This document shows positions 23,234 to 31,546 of a stretch of 31,546 nucleotides of DNA, piece by piece (position 1 is the stretch's first letter; each line of letters begins with the position of its first letter). The position numbers and the translations under genes are program-made. Below the pieces are notes generated by a model. That model did not search any database. It was not told where the DNA came from and worked only from the letters and a program-made list of their open reading frames with translations. Where the stretch lies: the NCBI GenBank assembly GCA_009602725.1, contig WELB01000066.1, positions 158,300-189,845 of the forward strand, written 5' to 3'. Source of the stretch: Spirogloea muscicola (Eukaryota; Streptophyta; Zygnematophyceae; Spirogloeales; Spirogloeaceae).

Positions 23234-26200
23234 CTATGACTCAAATGCCCCAAGCTCCTTCATCTCCTCCAAGAATGCCGAGAGGGTGTCATCCATGCTA
23301 GCAGGCCTGACAACCGGTGCAGCAGTTGAGGCGATGGATGGCACTGCTTTCTTCGTCTTGTTCATGCCTTCCCTCTTCACCCGAACAGAAGCAGGCACCT
23401 GCCATAATAGACAGTTGCACAACAAGCACTTACATCAGGGGCAAATTTCACGGATTGCAACAGCACCCCAGAATTAGAGCCTATGAAGCAACTGCTAGCT
23501 ATGGAGCTTTGCCTTGATGGAAAAGCTATACTGAATCAAAGCTTGTGCACTTGTGAAGCTGTTCATCATATAAGCTCACATACTTGGGGCCGTTTGCAAC
23601 CAACTTGTGCTTTCTGACGCAAATCTAATTCCAAAACGATAGGACCCATGTCATAGGAATTACCATGGCCGTGAGCTCAGGGGTGTTCTGCGCCAATGGC
23701 CGCTTGGCAACCGTCGGAGCGGCGACCTTCACAAATGAAGGCCTCGAGTGTGGTGGGTATGGCATGCCCCGCGGAGAACCTGAGTGCTGTGGAGGTAAAG
23801 TCCGCATCCCCATTGGAGGTGGGCCCGGGGGAGGTTGCATCGTCTGCAGCGCTGGCGGGGGCCCTGGGGGAGGCCGCATGCCAACCGGCATGGATGGTGG
23901 CGGGCCTGGGGGCGGCCTCATGCCCCTCGGCGGTAAAGGTGGAGGCGGAGGCAGACCACCGGCTTGCGGTGACGACCGAGGCAGGTATGGCGGGAGGGGC
24001 GGAGGCGGTGGAGGCGGCACAGCCATAGAGTGTGGCAGAGACCCAGGTGTCGTGGGAAGCGGGGGGGGAGGAGGAGGAGGAGGAGGACGAGGAGGAGGAG
24101 GAGGGGGGAGAGCCTGTGACTGCATAGCTGCCGGAGGCGGCGGCGGCGGCGGGTGTGGCGGCGCGTACTGCTGCTCTGACGCAGGCGGAGCCGGCAGGGA
24201 GGGAGGGCTTGGCAGGCTGGTGGCGCTGGGGGCCCTGTCACTGTCGCGGCCGTTCTGGTCCTCGTCCTCCTCTTGCCCCTCGCTTGTCTCTGCAGCATCA
24301 ACACTATGCCTTCCGCCCTCACTGTGGACATGGAGACGATCGTCACCCGATTGGCTGTCTGCAATCGCAACCTTGTCCTGCTTCGGCGGCAGCGGAGGCA
24401 AAGGTGGTGGCGGGGGCGCCGGAGGGGGTGGTAAGGTGGCATCAAAGGAGGCCTCCATAGCAGGGTGGCGGCTCATTGCAGCTTCCGGTAGTGGTGGTCG
24501 TGGGGGAGGGGGTGGGGGGATGAGGTGCAGAGGGAGGTCCGTAGCCGAGGGGAGGGGCGGCGGCCGTGGGGGAGGCGGTGGAGGCGGCGGCACAGGCACA
24601 GAGAGCTCAATGCTGGGCAAGGGGGAAGCGAGCGGGAGCGGCGGCGGTGGCGGCGGAGGCGGCGGCGGCGGCGGCGGCGCCAGCAGCGGCTCTGCGGCGC
24701 CCTCTCCCTCCTCATCGTTCTCCTCGTTCGGTTCTGCGTCGGGCTGCGGAGCCGAGCTCCTGGGGCCTGCTGAAGGACAAGCCATGTCCCAATTGACTTG
24801 GTCAGACACTGGTGAGTCGAGCAGTCAAGTCGAGCTCTTGACAGTCCTCCTAAGGCTGGTGGCACCAGGTACAAGGTACTTGCTGAAGCTATTGACTACG
24901 TGTACGGAATGCCTGTGAGCTGATCACTGTCGACTCACGTCACTGGATTCTTGCAGCAGTCCCAACATGCCTTGGATCTAGTATCCTGTATATAATGAGA
25001 CTTGCCAAGGGACCAGACAACAGACGCATGGCTTCCTCAGCAACCATGCTCATCAGTTCCCCGATCATTAGTCTTCTTGCTTGCCAATCCCAGTTGGCTG
25101 CCGGTCTCACCTGCAGAGGCACTGTTATGAAACATTGCCGCCTTCCCTGGCGGCGGCGCCCCAGTGGGATTCAATGTAGGATGGTAGTACACGGAGTCCT
25201 GACATGGTCGGGCTTCAGAAGGGTTCAGAACTTAGGAGAGTGTTAAGATGCTACGATTTAGGTGGTATTGCAATGAATGTGGCATCCTCCTCAACAAGCT
25301 CTTTAGTGTGCTACTCATGCAATACCGCGTAACAGTCTCATCCGCCAAAGCTAATATGGTCAAGACTGAGCGTCCACAAAGCAAGTATGAATCTGGTGCT
25401 GCCTTTACCTCTGGCCTTGGGTTCCGCAGTTGCTCGCTGGAAGGCCTCCTGGCCGGAGTTGGTAGATGACTGTCACACAGAGCATGCAAATGACACCAAG
25501 TCTGCATCATTCACCATCCAGTTTTGTACACTGACGAACAATTGCCTCGCCAACCAACCAAAGAGACAACCCAAGCAGCTTGCGAGACCCCTAGACAGGA
25601 GAAGGAGACGGCTTGGAGGGTGGTGGTGAAACAAGGAGCAGTCGTACCTGAACATGATCGGCTCTTCGCCCTTTTCTCTTGCCTTCTCTTCGTACTCCTG
25701 GCAGCACAAGAGCAGAAACGTGCACAAAACACAGTCAGCAACTAATGAAGTTGATGATCATAAACTGACAGTGACAGCAGAAGCGCGTGACGCAACGAAC
25801 GAGCCTTGCCAAAGGTACTTGGGGTCGAGCTAGGAAGCCAATGAGACTCCTTGAACAGCAGGCCCAGAACGAGAGAAAGAAGAAGTGGCTAACAAGTCAG
25901 GGTTATTTCTCGACTGCGGAATGCAAGAAGCCTGAGCAGACCTTGCGCTTCTTGATGACGAGATTCAAGGTGTCCTCTAGCTGCCGCTTCTTGTGCCGCC
26001 TGGTCTTGTCCAGAGCACCCTCAGCCTCTGCACGGCGCGGGAGCTCGATGCGCAGAAGAACTTAGCAGGCATCCTCGCACTCCATGATTCCAGACGTGTA
26101 TACTGGTAATCAGGTATTGGCTTGGCTGAGCTGCTCTTGCATAATGATGATGGGACGAGGTATCGCTCGGCTGTGAAGCATCACTATCGTACTGATCCAA

Positions 26201-26616
26201 AGACTAATGAGTTTCCAAAATCCCCTTGTTGGCAACATAAGCTTTCAGCTTGCAGCCTGCTGAAGCGTAAAAAAGCATGGCACAGCCTTGCAACAAGCGG
26301 CAGCCGCAGGAGCTCCGCTGCTCGTCAGGGCAGGCATCGCGTCGGCAAGGGTACAAGAGCTCACTCATGGACTCGAGCTTGAATATCTGCTCGCGGAGCG
26401 CCTCGGGGTCGCGCTTGAGGATGCCGACCTCGCGGACCTTCTTGCGCTCCTTCTTGTTCTGCAAAGGGCCGGCGCCTCTGGAGGTCAATGGCGCAGCTAA
26501 CGGCGGCCGTGGAAGCGGCAGCGGAAGCTCGGGAGCCCGCTGAGACGAGGCGGAGATGGCGGCGATGGCTGGCTCACCCGCTTGAGCTCCTTCTTGCGCT
26601 GGTCCTTGCGGAAGGC
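23234..26616 (-). CDS. WBP11: WW domain-binding protein 11 (spliceosomal, proline-rich), 5' end broken at an N
   Basis: WBP11 is a nuclear splicing-associated protein that binds the WW domain of PQBP1 through proline motifs. Minus-strand exons: 26616-26578 (partial), 26458-26365, 26027-25942, 25697-25648, 25448-25409 (40 nt), 25198-25111, 24769-23664 and 23398-23234, all in phase (555 codons plus stop). The Wbp11 domain reads [12 protein letters not shown], then [20 protein letters not shown], then [18 protein letters not shown], then [17 protein letters not shown] plant-type [19 protein letters not shown] block follows. A 1.1-kb exon is largely polyproline, with acidic stretches and three PPPGPPP motifs. 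The end is [10 protein letters not shown] through a typical [15 protein letters not shown], then TAG TAG. The family's start MNPTDA is absent: sequence stops matching exactly at the N (26617), so an assembly join probably removed it. The large exon has a NAGNAG acceptor. Confidence 0.93.
24061..24110. repeat. GGA/CCT triplet run in the WBP11 polyproline exon
   Basis: An interrupted GGA run on the plus strand that reads as proline codons on the coding strand. It is one of several proline-coding simple repeats in this exon; the others are near 23935-24010 and 24640-24690. Length could vary between alleles. Confidence 0.75.
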
Positions 26617-27147
26617 NGGGCGGCGGCGGGGCGCTCGACGGCGGGATCGGGGGTGCGAGAGATGGCCGGCGTCAGTGGTACTAACGTTGGGCTTAATCAA
26701 CGGGCGGCCAGCCCCCGCTGCCAGTCCCCACCTGGTGGGCTTGTTGAAAGCCGAGAGGGGCTCTCGCTCCCATCTAAAGAGACGGCAAGACGGTGGCCCG
26801 CCCAATGGGAGAAAAGGACGGGGGGTGCCCCCAGTGCGCGAGACGGCCGGGGAGACGGCGGAGGACTGCTTTATCCCGCTTCGCCGCGACGGCCTTTCGA
26901 GCGCCGGCTGCCGTTCCATCAGATGGGAATACGTGACGGGAACCACGGCCTTCAAGCCTTTCCAGCCCAGACGTAAGCTCGCAGGTCTCGCCGCCGCAAG
27001 CGGCACCCCGCCGCCGCCGCCACCGCCGCCGCCGTCGCCGCCGCCGTCTGCGGCGCTTTGGCGACGGCGGCCAAGGCAGAGACGGCGGTGGCGGCGGTGG
27101 TGGCGGCAGGGCCGCCAGCGGCAGCGGCAGCGGAGAGCCCTCCTCGC
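26617..27147. promoter_or_regulatory. Shared upstream region of divergent WBP11 and DPM1
   Basis: At most about 530 bases separate the two genes. It is very GC-rich, with a (CCG)n run at about 27006-27055. The single N at 26617 sits on the WBP11 side, so some sequence may be missing. A shared bidirectional promoter is inferred from orientation only. Confidence 0.4.
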
Positions 27148-30135
<2,988 letters not shown>

Positions 30136-31184
30136 TAAAATGGTGTGAATTTTGAATCTGCACATGAGAAGCGTCCACTTAGTTGCTCAGATTACTAAGA
30201 ATTTGTCTGACATCTGGAGCGCACACAAGAACTTATCAGAAAACAGATAGTAGTGTGCAAGTCCTCTTTGGAGTGATCAAGATCTTCTGGGAGCTACTAA
30301 GGGCTATCTTGCGAAGTGATGTCATTTCTTCACAAGCTAGATGTAGCTCCTGTATAATAAGCGCACTTGACAAGCAGAGGGTCACAAGAGTGTCTTTCAA
30401 TTTGTGTAGTGATCATCTTTTTCAAAGGGTAAGGCATCTGTACAGTATGCATGTCCTGCAATCGGGCTTTATTAGCTTTCCCGTCCGTGACCAAGTCCAG
30501 TAGCATACCGTACAGATAGCCAGCTTGTGGGCGGATCACGCTTGCATGGGCTTTGTGGAACAATGACTTGGTATGTGGTCCAATGCTCTCTTCTATTACC
30601 AATTAGTTCCATCTTAATGGCAAACATATCAACAGCCAAGAACAACTTGTACGCCAGCTGAGGCTGTCCACTTTGAAGCTTGTTTGTGCCTGTCACTGCC
30701 ACCTCCCAACAGCAATGCAGCCGCTGGCAGTCCTCTTATTGAAGGGGACACTAAGGAAAAGGAAAAGAAAAAAGTGGCTCTCCCAATGGGTGCAAGGGCT
30801 GTGAACAGCCAGCCCGAATAGAATTTAGGAAAAGCTCTCTCTCATGGTAGGAGGCGGTGGCTGTGAAAGGCCAGCCCAGAAACTTACGAGGGAAGGGGCA
30901 AGCCCCACACTTGGAAGTGCAAACGGCTCAGCAGACCAAGTGGCTTCCACGGATGGCGACCCAGCAGTGAGGCTTCCTGACTTCCATGGATCTCGCACTT
31001 TCTGAACGAGTTGGCCTTTTTAAAGCCATTACCCTGTTTCGAAGCTTCTATGCTCTTGTGCACTTTGTAAGTACGCGCCCAGTCAGCTGTTAGACCTTGC
31101 TAATGAGGCGGCCCGGCATTGTGTGCTGCATGAGAAGGTCTCCCCAAAGCACGGTGCCTTGAGCAGGCACTGTAATGCTTACAC
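30136..31184. other. Intergenic region right of DPM1
   Basis: Presumably the DPM1 3' UTR followed by noncoding DNA. The open frames present are short and unlike known proteins. It holds an imperfect direct repeat at 30797-30815 and 30859-30877 (see separate entry). Confidence 0.45.
30797..30877 (+). repeat. Imperfect 19-bp direct repeat
   Basis: GGCTGTGAACAGCCAGCCC at 30797-30815 and GGCTGTGAAAGGCCAGCCC at 30859-30877 are 62 bases apart and match at 17 of 19 positions. The first copy also contains the inverted pair GGCTGT/ACAGCC. Origin unknown. Confidence 0.7.
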
Positions 31185-31419
31185 CTTGACAAGCCAAGCT
31201 GTAGATGTGGTAGATCATCCTGAAAACCGTCCTGTGCTGCGCGCTCTTGCACCTGACCTGTGTTGTACACGGCTCGCTCAGCATCTGTGTCTCTCCAGTC
31301 TTGCTCCTCCACTGAGCGTCCTCCAGGTCCAGCAGATCGGCCTCGTTGAGGCGGTGGCCCTCGTTGAGACGGCGGCCCAGCAGAGCGACCTCGTCGCAGT
31401 GACTCAGACGCAGATGTAC
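31185..31419 (-). CDS. Possible coding exon of an unidentified minus-strand gene
   Basis: On the minus strand one frame is open from after the TGA at 31420-31422 down to a plausible donor (CAAG|GTGTAAGC, exon edge 31185). Its composition is protein-like, with ALLGRRLNEGHRLNEADLLD and then TVFRMIYHIYSLACQ. The codon choice resembles the genes nearby. I do not recognise the family. No upstream exon can be seen before the window ends, and a second minus frame (31100-31423) is open over the same stretch, so this call is weak. Confidence 0.3.
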
Positions 31420-31546
31420 TCATGGTGGTAGACAGACTTGGATCTCAGACAGACAGTCAGACAGCACAGGCTCCGCCCTCACCCAAGGTGGGTGGCAGCC
31501 TGGCTAGGGCGCACGGGCGCACCGCGTGGCCTCAGATGTGGAGAGT

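Noticed and set aside
23665-24918. Plus-strand glycine-rich 417-codon frame
   Set aside because: It is the antisense shadow of the WBP11 polyproline exon; the minus strand carries the family match and the splice sites.
30715-30804. Small lysine/arginine-rich plus-strand frame starting MQPLAVLLLKG
   Set aside because: Thirty codons or fewer with no homology, splice context or expression evidence.

Overview
The window looks like nuclear DNA of a green-lineage (Viridiplantae) organism, most likely an alga. Exons are GC-rich, genes are intron-dense, and almost all junctions are GT-AG. Several products match plant versions of their families: a delta-type p24 cargo receptor, a plant-type OSCA/CSC1 channel, plant-type WBP11 and plant-type DPM1. 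The species cannot be named from sequence alone. I rebuilt exons by hand from splice signals, phase continuity and family knowledge. None of the joined models is supported by RNA data.

Layout, left to right: eIF5 (minus, 3' part off the left edge), p24-delta/TMED (plus), an ankyrin + CCCH finger + RRM protein of 13 exons (plus), an unidentified conserved protein (minus), OSCA/CSC1 of 15 exons (plus), WBP11 (minus), DPM1 of 8 exons (plus), and a possible exon of an unknown minus-strand gene at the right edge. Three pairs are head to head (eIF5/p24, unknown/OSCA, WBP11/DPM1) and share short GC-rich upstream regions. Three pairs converge (ankyrin-CCCH-RRM/unknown, OSCA/WBP11, DPM1/right-edge exon). 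There is a 638-base run of N at 14978-15615 and single N positions at 5850 and 26617.

The genes do not form a pathway. They are mostly housekeeping functions: translation initiation, early secretory traffic, pre-mRNA splicing, dolichol-linked mannose donation and a mechanosensitive or osmosensitive channel, plus one RNA-binding regulator. No mobile element, CRISPR array, rRNA or tRNA was recognised.

Most notable points: an in-frame TAG inside the RRM of the ankyrin-CCCH-RRM gene (codon 700 of an otherwise phase-perfect 974-codon model); a GC-AG first intron in the same gene; a possible upstream ORF whose stop overlaps that gene's start codon; 26- and 34-nt microexons in DPM1 and a 40-nt one in WBP11; and a p24 start codon that is out of frame with its own signal peptide.
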